Below, piece after piece: positions 30,831 to 39,586 of a stretch of DNA of 64,000 nucleotides. This DNA comes from Paenibacillus taihuensis (lineage in GTDB: Bacteria > Bacillota > Bacilli > Paenibacillales > Paenibacillaceae): assembly GCF_003386535.1 (NCBI RefSeq), contig NZ_QTTN01000002.1, positions 1 through 64,000 on the forward strand, written 5' to 3'. Position 1 is the stretch's first letter; each line of letters starts with the position of its first letter. The notes beneath the pieces were generated by a model, which saw only the letters and a program-made list of their open reading frames with translations, did not search any database and was not told the DNA's origin. A program made the position numbers and the translations under genes.

Positions 30831-33770
30831 CTACCGCTCCTCCCCCATCTTCACGGCTTGATGAACACGCAATCTGCGAATGTGAACGAGCAATAGTCCC
30901 GCTCCCATCAGCATCATACAGCCGACGACGATATACAGCTGCGTCGTATCCTTCGCATCGAACACAACCCGGAATGGCGGTACGGAGTTCGCCACGTTAT
31001 CGGTCGTTTGCAGGAACGGCAGGAACAGCAAGCTCGTTATCTTGCCAATGACGATACCAAGACCGATGGATAGCCCTGCCGTAAACAGCTGCTCGAGCAG
31101 AAGCATTCCGGTCAGCTGCTTGCGCGACAGCCCCATCGCCCGCAGGACGCCGAACTGCACGATCCGCCCGGATAGGTTGAAGAACCAGAAGAGCAGATAA
31201 CCTACCAGCGACACAATGATCGAGACGAGGAAACCGAGACTAAGGATACCGAACACGCCGCCGCGAGTCGGATGCTTCGACTCAGCTGCAAGCTCAATCC
31301 GGACATCCTGCACATTTGCTAGCTCGATGCCCTTGCTCTCCAGCTCCTTCATGGCAGGTCCCGTCAGCGCGCCTGGCTTCATTTTGAGCCACACATCGTA
31401 TGGAATCATCGGCACTTGGTCGTAGATATAATCGAGATTCGCGATTAAGAATGGCGATTGATCCGGGTACTGACTCGGCCAGTACGGAACGATGCCGACA
31501 ATAACGAAATCGATTATGCCGTCCGGCAACCCTGCCGAGATCTGATCGCCAAGCTTCAGCTGATACTTCTCTGCCACCTTGGAAGGAATAATAGCTGCTT
31601 GCTCATAGAGCCCTAAGTATTTCAAATAGTAGAATGGATGTGCCGGATACAGGTCATTGCGGAACCATCCGACTTTGGCAAAATCGACATTATCGATGCC
31701 CATCAACGTACCTTGGCCAATCGACTTGCCGGATACAACCATGTTCGCTTTCGCCTGCAATACGCGCGCAGCAGCCTCGACTCCATTCAGTGAGCGGAAT
31801 ACTTCGAACGGTGGTTCAGAATAGATAATTTTGGTCGGAACAGGCGTACCGCCTCCTCCTGAGCCGGAACCACCACCGGAACCTCCTGAACCGCCAGAAC
31901 CACCTGAACCGCCACCACTACCGCCACTACCGCCACTGCCTCCACTGCCTCCGCTTCCGCCGCCTTGGCCGCCTCCTCCACCATTTCCGCCCGTGTTCTG
32001 CACCTCCGTCGTACCTTCCCATACCGTCTGCATAATGACATCGGTACCGTACTTATAGAGCGTACGCTCGGTCGAGTTCAGATCGATCGTCCGTGCGGCC
32101 GAAGCGTTATAGACGCCAAGTCCGAGTGTTAAGATGAGCAAAATCATAAGCGGATAGTAGCCTCTTGAAGAGCGCGACAGCTGGGTCAGCGTCAGGAATA
32201 ACGGAACCGGCAGCACCTTGCGGCCGATCCAGTTAAACAGCTTGAGCAGCCATGGAAATACGCGCAGGAAGAACAATCCCATTGCGAATATCGCCAGCGC
32301 CGGCACGAAGAAGAGGAATGGCTGCACATTGAGCTGATCCGTCGTCAGATTGCTCTTGAACGAGATCATTTGCCGCTCGTTGAACAAGTACCAGCCATAC
32401 GCCGACACGCCAAGCAGCAGAACATCGCCGTACCAACGCTGCCATAGCGGCTTCTGGTCAGAACGCGCAAGCTGCTTCTTGTAATCAACGATCGAAGCTC
32501 TCGCATAGATAATTGCGGGAATAATCGTAGCTAGCAGAGCAAGCACGACAGCCCCGACACCAGCAATGATCGCTTCCGAAGAGAAGCCGACCGGCAGCGA
32601 CTTCCGATTAACGAATTCGAGGAAGCCGTTAGCCGAGCCGATACTCTTCGCCATAAACCAGCCAATCATCGGACCGACAATCAGTGCGATAATACCGAGC
32701 AGCAGCCCTTCCAGGAAATAGATTCGGAAGATTTGCCGTGTTCCCGCGCCCCGGCTTCGCAGCACCGCGATATCGCTTCGCTGCTTATCGAGCGCTTGCC
32801 TCGCATTCATCGCGATGAAGTAGAACACCATCGCGAGCATCGGCGCTGCCAGCGTGAACAATAGCAGCTGCAGCTGCAAGCTTTGCTTCTTGAATTCGCC
32901 GAGCAGCTTCGCGAACGAAATCTCCACGCGCGTATCCTTCAGCCGCTGATACAGCTCGATGTTAAGTCGATCCAGCGTCTTGCCGAGCGGCGCAAGCTGG
33001 CTCGTTTGAATCTCCTTCAGATCGAATGCATAGAACCAGTTCGCCGTATGGACCGGAACTTTACGATCCGTGAGCAGCCCTTTCTGGAACGCATTCTCCC
33101 CGATTTGGAGCGTGCTCATCATGCCTTCCAGCCCTTGATACCAATACGGATCGGTATCGCCAAGCGGCTTGTAAGCACCGACGATCTTCACATGCAGCGT
33201 CAGATTAAGCCCGCTGTAGATCGGATACTCGAACACATCGCCGATATGCATATCGCTGCGGTACATCGCTTCTTCCATCATGACCGCTTCGACGGTGTCG
33301 TCAGCCCCAATGGAGTCGGCATACCAACGCCCCTGCGTCAGCTCGACCTTCTTATCGAGCCCATTCATCGTGGTCAGCGCCATCGTCCGCACGCGGCTCG
33401 CATCGACCTTGCTCGGATCTTCAGGCGTGAGCTCCGCGCTTCGAATCGAGTAGCTCTGCACGTAGGTGCCGAACGGGAAACCGATCTGCTTCGGCACATC
33501 CTCCCGGACATAGCGGCTTACCTCGGAAAGTGCCTTCGTATCTGTCTTTCCCGTCGTCTCCTGGTAGCGCATTAAGAGCGAGCCTGCCGGAAGCCCGCCG
33601 CTCTCATCCTTCAGCGACTGCGAGACAACCCGCTTCAGTGCGCCGTCCGCGTACATCGGGATGCTCGTTGCAAAGGCGACGGCAATGATGAGTCCCACGA
33701 GCGAGCTCAGCGTGAGCCATCTGGTATTCCACATTTTCCGCAATAGAAATCGAAATAACGGCATCCCCAT
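30831..33770 (-). CDS. Very large FtsX/MacB-type ABC permease
   Basis: The 979-residue protein has an N-terminal membrane helix (TLSSLVGLIIAVAFATSIPM), a large extracytoplasmic domain, a central block of helices (around residues 295-580) and a C-terminal block of three helices with the FtsX-like feature LRAMGLSRKQLTGMLLLEQL. The second outer domain contains a strongly Gly/Ser-rich run of about 45 residues (about 590-640). Such permeases drive mechanotransmission or extraction of lipids, peptides or drugs rather than uptake. It begins three bases after the fusion-protein gene and is flanked by two ATPase genes. Confidence 0.88.
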   Translation of the reverse strand: MGMPLFRFLLRKMWNTRWLTLSSLVGLIIAVAFATSIPMYADGALKRVVSQSLKDESGGLPAGSLLMRYQETTGKTDTKALSEVSRYVREDVPKQIGFPFGTYVQSYSIRSAELTPEDPSKVDASRVRTMALTTMNGLDKKVELTQGRWYADSIGADDTVEAVMMEEAMYRSDMHIGDVFEYPIYSGLNLTLHVKIVGAYKPLGDTDPYWYQGLEGMMSTLQIGENAFQKGLLTDRKVPVHTANWFYAFDLKEIQTSQLAPLGKTLDRLNIELYQRLKDTRVEISFAKLLGEFKKQSLQLQLLLFTLAAPMLAMVFYFIAMNARQALDKQRSDIAVLRSRGAGTRQIFRIYFLEGLLLGIIALIVGPMIGWFMAKSIGSANGFLEFVNRKSLPVGFSSEAIIAGVGAVVLALLATIIPAIIYARASIVDYKKQLARSDQKPLWQRWYGDVLLLGVSAYGWYLFNERQMISFKSNLTTDQLNVQPFLFFVPALAIFAMGLFFLRVFPWLLKLFNWIGRKVLPVPLFLTLTQLSRSSRGYYPLMILLILTLGLGVYNASAARTIDLNSTERTLYKYGTDVIMQTVWEGTTEVQNTGGNGGGGGQGGGSGGSGGSGGSGGSGGGSGGSGGSGGSGGGSGSGGGGTPVPTKIIYSEPPFEVFRSLNGVEAAARVLQAKANMVVSGKSIGQGTLMGIDNVDFAKVGWFRNDLYPAHPFYYLKYLGLYEQAAIIPSKVAEKYQLKLGDQISAGLPDGIIDFVIVGIVPYWPSQYPDQSPFLIANLDYIYDQVPMIPYDVWLKMKPGALTGPAMKELESKGIELANVQDVRIELAAESKHPTRGGVFGILSLGFLVSIIVSLVGYLLFWFFNLSGRIVQFGVLRAMGLSRKQLTGMLLLEQLFTAGLSIGLGIVIGKITSLLFLPFLQTTDNVANSVPPFRVVFDAKDTTQLYIVVGCMMLMGAGLLLVHIRRLRVHQAVKMGEER
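31845..31995 (-). repeat. Low-complexity GGS-type coding repeat in the permease gene
   Basis: Minus-strand codons here are almost all Gly and Ser (patterns GGSGGSGG and GGGSGG). On the + strand it appears as repeated CCGCCACTACC/CCGCCAGAACC units. It is a flexible linker in an extracytoplasmic loop and is prone to length change. Confidence 0.9.
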
Positions 33771-33773
33771 ACG

Positions 33774-34841
33774 TTAACGCCCCACGACTTTCTGCCCCGG
33801 CTGCAGCCCTTGCAAAATCTCTACCTGCGTCGCTGTCGTTTGGCCGACTTGAACGTCAACCTCTCGTTTGCCTTGGTCATCCACCACCTGCACATAGGTG
33901 CGCGAGCCAATGGAGCGAAGCGCAGAAGGCGGAATAACGACCGCATTCTCCTTGCGGTTCATGATGATCGAGATGGACAGCGGCGTTCCGCGCGTCACAC
34001 CTTTCGGCATGCTGCCCAGCTTCACGGTGAGGAAATCCTCCGGCCGTTCCGGACGCTGCGTTCCATTACCGCTGCCGCCATTCCCGCCATTGTCATCCTT
34101 CTGCACCGGAAGCTGAGCTACGGTGCCTTTCACTTCGCCGGCATTGTTAATATCAACGACGACCGGCATACCAACCGAAACGCCCTGCAGATCGTCATTC
34201 GTCATGATCGCTGCTGCGGTCAGCTGGCTCGTATCGGCAATGATGCAGACCGGATCGTAAGCTTTGATCAGATCGCCCTTCATGACATTCAGCGCTACGA
34301 CCGTGCCTGTGAACGGGGCAGTCAGCAACGCCTTGTCGATCTCCTCCTGAGAATCGACCAGATGCTGGCGCTTCTCTTCAAAGGCGATCTTCGCCAGCTC
34401 GAAATCGACCGGATCCATCTCATCCTTCTTGCGAAGCGTATCCTTCATCTGCAGCTCATCCCGCGAAAATTGCAATTTATCGGTACGCAGCTGTTTGCGC
34501 AAATCATCCACATCGAGCGAACCGATCACTTGGCCTTTGGTCACCTTCTGACCGGCCTTAATATTCAATTCCTTCAATCGTTTACCGTCGAGCGTGTAAT
34601 AGAGCGTCTCTTCTTTCAAGGAGATCATCTTCCCGATGGTCGTCTTCTTCGTTTCAATTGTCGCGGTCGTTACCTCGTACTCCGGCTTCTTCGAAATTTG
34701 CGGAGGCGCAATGGCAGGCAGCACTTCCTCATTATCTTCATCCGGCAGCAGCGAACAGCCTGTCGTCATCAGGAGCGAGGCGCCTATGACTAGGACTGCC
34801 GCGGTCTTACAGGAACGTCCCGTCAACCATTTCGTAAACAT
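33774..34841 (-). CDS. Membrane-fusion (HlyD/MacA-like) lipoprotein
   Basis: The product is about 355 residues with a lipobox (LLMTTGCS). It has the periplasmic-adaptor order: a beta-barrel strand start, a lipoyl half-motif (LNIKAGQKVTKGQVIGSLD), a helical hairpin (about 125-175), then the second half (APFTGTVVALNVMKGDLIK) and a MacA-like C-terminal domain (IPPSALRSIGSRTYVQVVD). In Gram-positives such proteins couple MacB/FtsX-type permeases to the outside. The start is the ATG of MFTKW, with GGAGG nine bases upstream, inside the end of the upstream ATPase gene (35-base overlap). An Asn/Gly linker sits in the last third. Confidence 0.9.
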   Translation of the reverse strand: MFTKWLTGRSCKTAAVLVIGASLLMTTGCSLLPDEDNEEVLPAIAPPQISKKPEYEVTTATIETKKTTIGKMISLKEETLYYTLDGKRLKELNIKAGQKVTKGQVIGSLDVDDLRKQLRTDKLQFSRDELQMKDTLRKKDEMDPVDFELAKIAFEEKRQHLVDSQEEIDKALLTAPFTGTVVALNVMKGDLIKAYDPVCIIADTSQLTAAAIMTNDDLQGVSVGMPVVVDINNAGEVKGTVAQLPVQKDDNGGNGGSGNGTQRPERPEDFLTVKLGSMPKGVTRGTPLSISIIMNRKENAVVIPPSALRSIGSRTYVQVVDDQGKREVDVQVGQTTATQVEILQGLQPGQKVVGR

Positions 34842-35484
34842 GATCGGCAACCTCCAGAATCGTAGGATCGTGTGTAGTCATGCAAATTGTCACTTGTTCA
34901 GTCTCGATAATCGTCTGGAAGAGCGACATCACTTGCGCAGACATTTGCGAATCAAGCTCCGCTGTCGGCTCGTCGGCAAGCAGCAAAGTCGGCTTATGGG
35001 CAATCGCTTTCGCAATGGCAACACGCTGCTGCTCCCCGCCGGAGAGCTCGAACGGCCGGTGATGCATCCTTTTGGATAGACCAACCAGCTCCAGGCATTG
35101 CTCGACGCGCCCTTTCCACGTACTGCTCGGCACTTCAGCCATCCGTAAGCTAAGCTCGACGTTCTCGTATGCGGACAATAGCGGCATCAGTGCGAATGCT
35201 TGAAAAATAAAGCCGATTTCACTGCGCCGTACCTTCGTCCGCTCATCATCGCTCATTTTGTGAAAAGGGAGCTGCTTGAACGTAATTTCACCTTTGCTAG
35301 GCGTATCCAGACCCCCGATTAAATTCAGCAGCGTCGTTTTCCCAGAGCCCGAGCGTCCGCGAAGCATGACCAGCTGCTGCGGCTTTAATTCCATCTCGAT
35401 GCCCTTCAAAACATGCAGCGGCTGACCGCCAACCTGGAAGGTTCGCCAAACGGATTCTACTTTTAACACAGGCTCTGCACTCAT
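34807..35484 (-). CDS. ABC transporter ATP-binding protein, LolD/MacB type
   Basis: The 225-residue ATPase has Walker [13 protein letters not shown], signature [18 protein letters not shown], Walker [13 protein letters not shown] and H-loop [11 protein letters not shown]. It is a minimal, single-domain LolD-like protein. It heads the operon that also encodes the fusion protein, the large permease and a second ATPase, so two different ATPases may form a heterodimer on one long permease. The ribosome binding site is poor: a G-rich run lies 14 or more bases upstream. Confidence 0.9.
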   Translation of the reverse strand: MSAEPVLKVESVWRTFQVGGQPLHVLKGIEMELKPQQLVMLRGRSGSGKTTLLNLIGGLDTPSKGEITFKQLPFHKMSDDERTKVRRSEIGFIFQAFALMPLLSAYENVELSLRMAEVPSSTWKGRVEQCLELVGLSKRMHHRPFELSGGEQQRVAIAKAIAHKPTLLLADEPTAELDSQMSAQVMSLFQTIIETEQVTICMTTHDPTILEVADHVYEMVDGTFL

Positions 35485-35508
35485 TTTCTCTATGTAACCC
35501 CCCTCCCC

Positions 35509-35526
35509 GATTAGAAAACTCTAATC
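35509..35526. repeat. Small palindrome upstream of the exporter operon
   Basis: GATTAGA-AAAC-TCTAATC, perfect 7-bp arms, between the promoter-like sequence at 35581-35609 and the ATPase start. It is a candidate operator or leader hairpin. Confidence 0.5.
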
Positions 35527-35580
35527 TAGCTACTTCTCTGACGTAGTTACCCTCCTTAAGGTTACACGCCTAAGCGACGA

Positions 35581-35609
35581 AATTAGATAAATATTTCATA
35601 AAGATGCAA
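35581..35609 (-). promoter_or_regulatory. Candidate sigma-A promoter of the exporter operon
   Basis: On the minus strand TTGCAT (35609-35604), 17 bases, then CTAATT (35586-35581). It sits directly after the stop of the preceding ABC-2 permease gene. Confidence 0.5.
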
Positions 35610-35611
35610 AC

Positions 35612-36415
35612 TTACCCCCGAAGCGCAATTGCATTGCCGGAAGAGTACTTGCGAAGCCCCCTATGGAAGAAAAAAATGCCAATTCCTAAGAAGCCCAGCG
35701 TGACAGCAACTGCCTCTAACACGAAGATTGCATCGAAGTCTCGCATGAGCCCGATCGGCAAATAACTGATGAAGCCAGCCGGGATAATGGAGAACAGCAG
35801 TGCCTTCGCGAACCCCCGAAAAATATCGGATGGATACGTAGATAGCGCAAGAAAGCTGTTAAACACTTGATTCGCGATCCCTTCCGAGTTTCCTACGTAG
35901 AAGGAGAGGCATCCGCCAATAATTGTGACCGCCATGATCAGTACGCCGCTAATGATGAGTCCAGCCGTGAATAGGAGCGCGCCGCGCAGCGAATGATCGC
36001 CCACCCAGCCGTAGATGACCAGTCCGAACATGAAATCACCGACTGCGGTAAGGGACATCCGGCTCGCTAATACATGAAGAAGCACGGGCTTCGGCTGCGA
36101 TAAGTAAACGTCCAATTGACCGCCGGAGACGATCGGGGCGATCCGGTTGAAGTTGCCGAACAGCATATTCGCCCAACCGAAGCCGCCTGCCCCAACCGCC
36201 CACAGCATCATCACATCGGAGAGATCCCAGCCGTTTACGACCTGAAACCGACCGAAGAACAAGCTCCAGAAGAACAGCCACATGAAGTTGTTAATGAACA
36301 TCATCCCAGCAAGCATGAAGAAACTGAGCCTGTATTCCATTGCTGATGCGAGATTCAGCTTCCAGCAGGTGAGCAGAAACTTGAGCGTTCCAATACCTTT
36401 AGCCGCCATTGACAT
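35612..36415 (-). CDS. ABC-2 type permease (DUF990-like, COG3694/COG4587 pair)
   Basis: The 267-residue membrane protein has about six helices (FFMLAGMMFINNFMWLFFWS, ALLFTAGLIISGVLIMAVTI, SIIPAGFISYLPIGLM). It belongs with the ATPase (37222-38220) and the second permease (36399-37217): this three-gene set is common in Firmicutes and actinobacteria and is classed as an uncharacterised exporter. Its start overlaps the preceding gene by 17 bases, so translation is likely coupled. Substrate unknown. Confidence 0.85.
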   Translation of the reverse strand: MSMAAKGIGTLKFLLTCWKLNLASAMEYRLSFFMLAGMMFINNFMWLFFWSLFFGRFQVVNGWDLSDVMMLWAVGAGGFGWANMLFGNFNRIAPIVSGGQLDVYLSQPKPVLLHVLASRMSLTAVGDFMFGLVIYGWVGDHSLRGALLFTAGLIISGVLIMAVTIIGGCLSFYVGNSEGIANQVFNSFLALSTYPSDIFRGFAKALLFSIIPAGFISYLPIGLMRDFDAIFVLEAVAVTLGFLGIGIFFFHRGLRKYSSGNAIALRG

Positions 36416-37217
36416 GTAATTTTGCCACTCCTCTCCGGTACATGAACATTACTGCAGCCGCGAGAACGACAATCCAGGCCGCTTGTATGCCGAACTGCTG
36501 CAATAAACTCGCCTCACCATAATTAACGGCAGTCCGCGCCGGAAAATAAAGCATTGCCTGAAACGGCATCCATGCGCATATGCGCTGCAGCCATTCCGGC
36601 ATGAGGTCGAGCGGCAGCAGCATTCCGCCGACCGTAAACTGAAGCTTGTGCAGGACGAACTCCATCCCCCGCGTCTCTTCAACCCAGAAAGCGCAGAGCG
36701 CCACAATCATATTGAGCAGAAAAGCAATCGTAATCGCGCCGAGCGTTAAGGCGAACAGTCCAGCCCAGCCAACACCGAACGAAGGCGGTCCTGCGAATGT
36801 CCAGGCAATGATGCTGCCGATAGCGAGATGAATGAAGAAGCGAAAGATCGCCTCTGCCAAATAGGACGAATAATGATACCCGACATAAGAAAACGGCCGG
36901 ATGAGCCGGATTGCGATGTCGCCGCTCTTCACCTCGTTCTCGATCAAGCCGCATAGTGCAGGAACAGCCATCGTGATCGCTTCCGTGAACACGAGGTACC
37001 AGATGATCTGCTTCAACGTGTATCCGTTGATGACACGTGTCGTATCGCCTTGATAGGCAGCGCCCCAAAGCTGAACGAAAACGAACAGAATGAGCAGCAG
37101 AAACGACGATCGCATGAGAAAATCCGTCTTATACGCCAGCTGCTGCCGCCATGTAATCCGCGCAACCGCAGCGGCTTTCATCAGTTTCATAGCATTCATA
37201 GCATTCATGGCATTCAT
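36399..37217 (-). CDS. ABC-2 type permease (DUF990-like), partner subunit
   Basis: The product is about 272 residues with six predicted helices (FLLLILFVFVQLWG, IIWYLVFTEAITMAVPALCG, AGLFALTLGAITIAFLLNMI). The start codon is repeated: a 9-bp tandem repeat encodes MNAMNAMNAMK, giving four in-frame ATGs; the first, at 37217, has GGAGGAGG eight bases upstream. The gene begins four bases after the ATPase stop. Variation in repeat number would change only the first residues. Confidence 0.85.
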   Translation of the reverse strand: MNAMNAMNAMKLMKAAAVARITWRQQLAYKTDFLMRSSFLLLILFVFVQLWGAAYQGDTTRVINGYTLKQIIWYLVFTEAITMAVPALCGLIENEVKSGDIAIRLIRPFSYVGYHYSSYLAEAIFRFFIHLAIGSIIAWTFAGPPSFGVGWAGLFALTLGAITIAFLLNMIVALCAFWVEETRGMEFVLHKLQFTVGGMLLPLDLMPEWLQRICAWMPFQAMLYFPARTAVNYGEASLLQQFGIQAAWIVVLAAAVMFMYRRGVAKLHVNGG

Positions 37218-37221
37218 GGCG
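37186..37221 (-). repeat. Four 9-bp tandem repeats spanning the start codon of an ABC-2 permease gene
   Basis: On the + strand: TTCATAGCA, TTCATAGCA, TTCATGGCA, TTCATGGCG. On the coding strand each unit supplies one ATG. Confidence 0.9.
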
Positions 37222-38220
37222 CTAACCTCCTCCTGATCCATAGATATGTGTGATAATCTCCTCCATCGGCGGATCTTCGACCGTGACATCCTCCAGTCGG
37301 AACCGGCCGATCAAGCTGCCAAGCACGGCTTCAATGTCAGTCTGCTGCAGGTCGACAGCGATCTTCACCCGTCTGCCCTCCACTTTGAGGACCTCCGTGC
37401 CGACCTGACTCGGCAGCATCGTTGGATCGAACCCGCTTGCCAGCGTAAGCGAAATGATTTTGCGGCTCAGCACTTCCCGCTTCAGCCGGTCAACCGGCGC
37501 ATCCAGCAAAATGCCGCCATGATGAATAACGACCGCCCGCGAGCACAGCTCTTCAACATCACCAGCGTCATGGGACGTCAGAAACACAGTCGTCCCTTCT
37601 TCCTTGTTCACTTCGCGAATCAGCTCGCGAATGCGCTGCTTCACAACGACGTCGAGGCCGATCGTCGGCTCATCGAGGAAGAGCAGCTGCGGGCGATGCA
37701 GGAAGGACACTGCGATCTCACATCGCATCCGTTCGCCAAGCGACAGCTTTCGAACAGGAATATTCAAATACGGCCCGAGCTCGAACCGCTCGATCAGATC
37801 ATTGCGTCGTGCGGCATATTCACTGCGGTCCAGCTCATAGATGCGGCTGATCAGGTCGAACGTATCGATCGGCGGCAGGTGATACCACAGCTGCGATTTC
37901 TGCCCGAACACCGCGCCGATCCGGTAAGCGAGCTTCGCCCGTTCGCGCCAAGGCGTCAGCCCCAGCACCTGCGCTTCGCCGGAGGACGGATGCAGAATGC
38001 CCGTAAGCATCTTGATTGTCGTCGACTTTCCAGCTCCATTCGGTCCGAGGAAGGCGACCATCTCGCCTCGCTGTACGGTGAGGTCAATGCCCTTCACCGC
38101 GATTTTCTCCTCCCACTGCGGCTTGATCAGCGAACGGATGCTGCCCGTAAGTCCGGCACGCTTTTGCTTAACTGTGAAGATCTTGCTGAGTGCATGTGTT
38201 TGCAATGCTACCATCGTCAT
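37222..38220 (-). CDS. ABC-2 type ATP-binding protein, NatA-like (COG4586)
   Basis: The 332-residue ATPase has Walker A GPNGAGKSTTIKML, signature LSLGERMRCEIAVSFL, Walker B LLFLDEPTIGLD and the H-loop in FLTSHDAGDVE. The LSLGERMR signature and the long C-terminal domain (about 230-332) mark the COG4586/NatA-like group rather than drug-type ABC-2 ATPases. It is the first gene of a three-gene exporter operon. Upstream lies a strong promoter and a 190-base structured leader ending in a terminator. The start ATG is seven bases after GGGGAG. Confidence 0.9.
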   Translation of the reverse strand: MTMVALQTHALSKIFTVKQKRAGLTGSIRSLIKPQWEEKIAVKGIDLTVQRGEMVAFLGPNGAGKSTTIKMLTGILHPSSGEAQVLGLTPWRERAKLAYRIGAVFGQKSQLWYHLPPIDTFDLISRIYELDRSEYAARRNDLIERFELGPYLNIPVRKLSLGERMRCEIAVSFLHRPQLLFLDEPTIGLDVVVKQRIRELIREVNKEEGTTVFLTSHDAGDVEELCSRAVVIHHGGILLDAPVDRLKREVLSRKIISLTLASGFDPTMLPSQVGTEVLKVEGRRVKIAVDLQQTDIEAVLGSLIGRFRLEDVTVEDPPMEEIITHIYGSGGG

Positions 38221-38268
38221 CCCTTATCTCCCCTTGTCTGTTTTCTCGTCAGACATTCAGCTAACGCC

Positions 38269-38414
38269 AAAAAGACCTCCTGCGAGCGCCGCCTGTCTAA
38301 TGAGGCGGAACTTGCCGAAGGTCTTTTATCCCTACGGTGTAGCATGACTATCGTCATTAGCCCGGTTTCGCTTGGTTCGCCCGATCGCGGATCCCTAGAA
38401 ACCCTTCCGTTTAA
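38269..38414 (-). ncRNA. Candidate ykkC-class riboswitch with expression-platform terminator
   Basis: On the minus strand the leader contains GGTTTCTAGGGATCCGC, a closing GAAACC that pairs with the initial GGTTTC (P1), then a hairpin ATGAC-GATA-GTCAT, CTACACCG, and GTAGGGATAAAAGACC. This order (CUAGGGxUCCGC, P1, ACACxG, GGGAUAAAAG) is that of ykkC RNAs. AAAAGACCT (38327-38319) then starts a long terminator, pairing with AGGTCTTTTT (38278-38269), so the GGGATAAAAGACC element and the terminator are mutually exclusive. The usual CUGGUCCGAGAG element is not clearly present, so the subtype is uncertain. I recall the ppGpp subtype (2a) preceding natA-like genes. Confidence 0.55.
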
Positions 38415-38420
38415 TGTAAC

Positions 38421-38449
38421 ATATTAGCATCCAATATTTAGGATGGCAA
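38421..38449 (-). promoter_or_regulatory. Strong sigma-A promoter of the NatA-like operon
   Basis: On the minus strand TTGCCA (38449-38444), 17 bases, TAATAT (38426-38421). Predicted transcript start is near 38414, giving a leader of about 190 bases. The -35 overlaps the end of the upstream DUF4097 gene. Confidence 0.8.
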
Positions 38450-39571
38450 CAGATTTTTTTCCGGGGTTGTCTCTATACGGATTGAGCCATTGACAGTCGA
38501 TACGGTAAGATGATGCTGCTCCTCATCCCCTTGGTGGAACTCAACCCTCTGCTTGCTGTTCTCCCCTTGCAAATAAGCGTATGTCTGCCCATTCAGAGTG
38601 CAGCGCGCGCTGCCATGACCGAACTGCAGCTCGCCGTGTACTCCTGCAACGCCTTCGTCGTACACGATGACGACTGAACCGTTAATCGTCTCCGCTCGAA
38701 GGTCGGAGTCCCCATCCGACAGGTTGTGCACATCGATCGTGCCGTTCTCCGTCTTGCATGACAGCTTTTCGAAAGAAGTCGCAGAATGGATATTTCCGTT
38801 CTTCGTGCGTAGTTCAATCTCTTCTGCCATCACGTCAACGAGTTGAATCGAGCCATTCGTCGTACGGCATTCCAGCTCCTCGAATTGACCGCTTACGCGA
38901 ACATTGCCGTTCATCGCAATAAGCTCTGCGGATTCCGCGTTCCCGAGCTCGAGCTGAATCGATCCGTTCATCGTCGTTGTCTTCAATGTTTCCAGGTGAA
39001 TGCCGTTCAGCTTGATCTCTCCATTGGTCGATGTGAACGATGCCTCTTCGGACATCAAGGTATCGATGCGAATGCCGCCGTTCGTCGTTGTCGCTTCGAA
39101 TCGCTCGAAGCTCTGCTCATCTGGCACATAGATGTTGATGACGACTTCACTCTCCAGTTCTCGATCACGATCGCTGTCGCCATGCTTGATCATCCATATG
39201 TATTGCTCGTCTGTCCGTTTCTCTGAGATAGATCGCTGAAGCCATTCGTTCAGTTCAGTCACGCTCAGGTTTTTATTCGATTTCAAAGTCACATGCACTT
39301 GCGAAGAGGGTTGATCCCACGTTTGAAAATAGATCGACCCGTTCTCAGCCGTGAACGCCATCTGCTCGATGCCGAATGCATCGAAGGTGCTTGTCCACGC
39401 GGCAGCTTGTCCCGAAACAGAATCAGAAACAGGCTTCACTTGCTCTTCCTCTATCGTAGGCGCGGCTTGCGACTGCTTCTCTTCCAACGCTTCCAGCAGC
39501 GCCAGCCCCTGCTCCGCTGTAATTTTACCTTCCTCGATCATGCGAATGACCATTGTGCGCTCTTCATGCAT
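38438..39571 (-). CDS. DUF4097 beta-strand-repeat protein with YvlB-type N-terminal helix pair
   Basis: The 377-residue protein starts with a short helical module (MVIRMIEEGKITAEQGLALLEALEEK) like that of B. subtilis YvlB, then a Gln/Ser linker, then a long series of beta repeats with the pattern TTxNGxI (TTNGGIRID, STNGEIKLN, TMNGSIQLE, AMNGNVRVS, TTNGSIQLV, TKNGNIHSA, TENGTIDVH) typical of DUF4097. No signal peptide is seen, so it is probably cytoplasmic. YvlB-like proteins are linked to envelope stress operons. The start ATG is behind GGAGGAG and 15 bases after the DUF2089 gene. Confidence 0.82.
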   Translation of the reverse strand: MHEERTMVIRMIEEGKITAEQGLALLEALEEKQSQAAPTIEEEQVKPVSDSVSGQAAAWTSTFDAFGIEQMAFTAENGSIYFQTWDQPSSQVHVTLKSNKNLSVTELNEWLQRSISEKRTDEQYIWMIKHGDSDRDRELESEVVINIYVPDEQSFERFEATTTNGGIRIDTLMSEEASFTSTNGEIKLNGIHLETLKTTTMNGSIQLELGNAESAELIAMNGNVRVSGQFEELECRTTNGSIQLVDVMAEEIELRTKNGNIHSATSFEKLSCKTENGTIDVHNLSDGDSDLRAETINGSVVIVYDEGVAGVHGELQFGHGSARCTLNGQTYAYLQGENSKQRVEFHQGDEEQHHLTVSTVNGSIRIETTPEKNLLPS

Positions 39572-39586
39572 CGCTTACCACTCCTC

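Noticed and set aside
31831-32058. Proline-rich + strand frame (PPEPPEPPEP...)
   Set aside because: It is the complement of the Gly/Ser linker codons in the permease gene.
37186-37221. Short regular repeats here and at 4070-4123 and 60775-60810 as CRISPR
   Set aside because: Units are only 8-9 bp and directly adjoining, without spacers; no cas genes are present.
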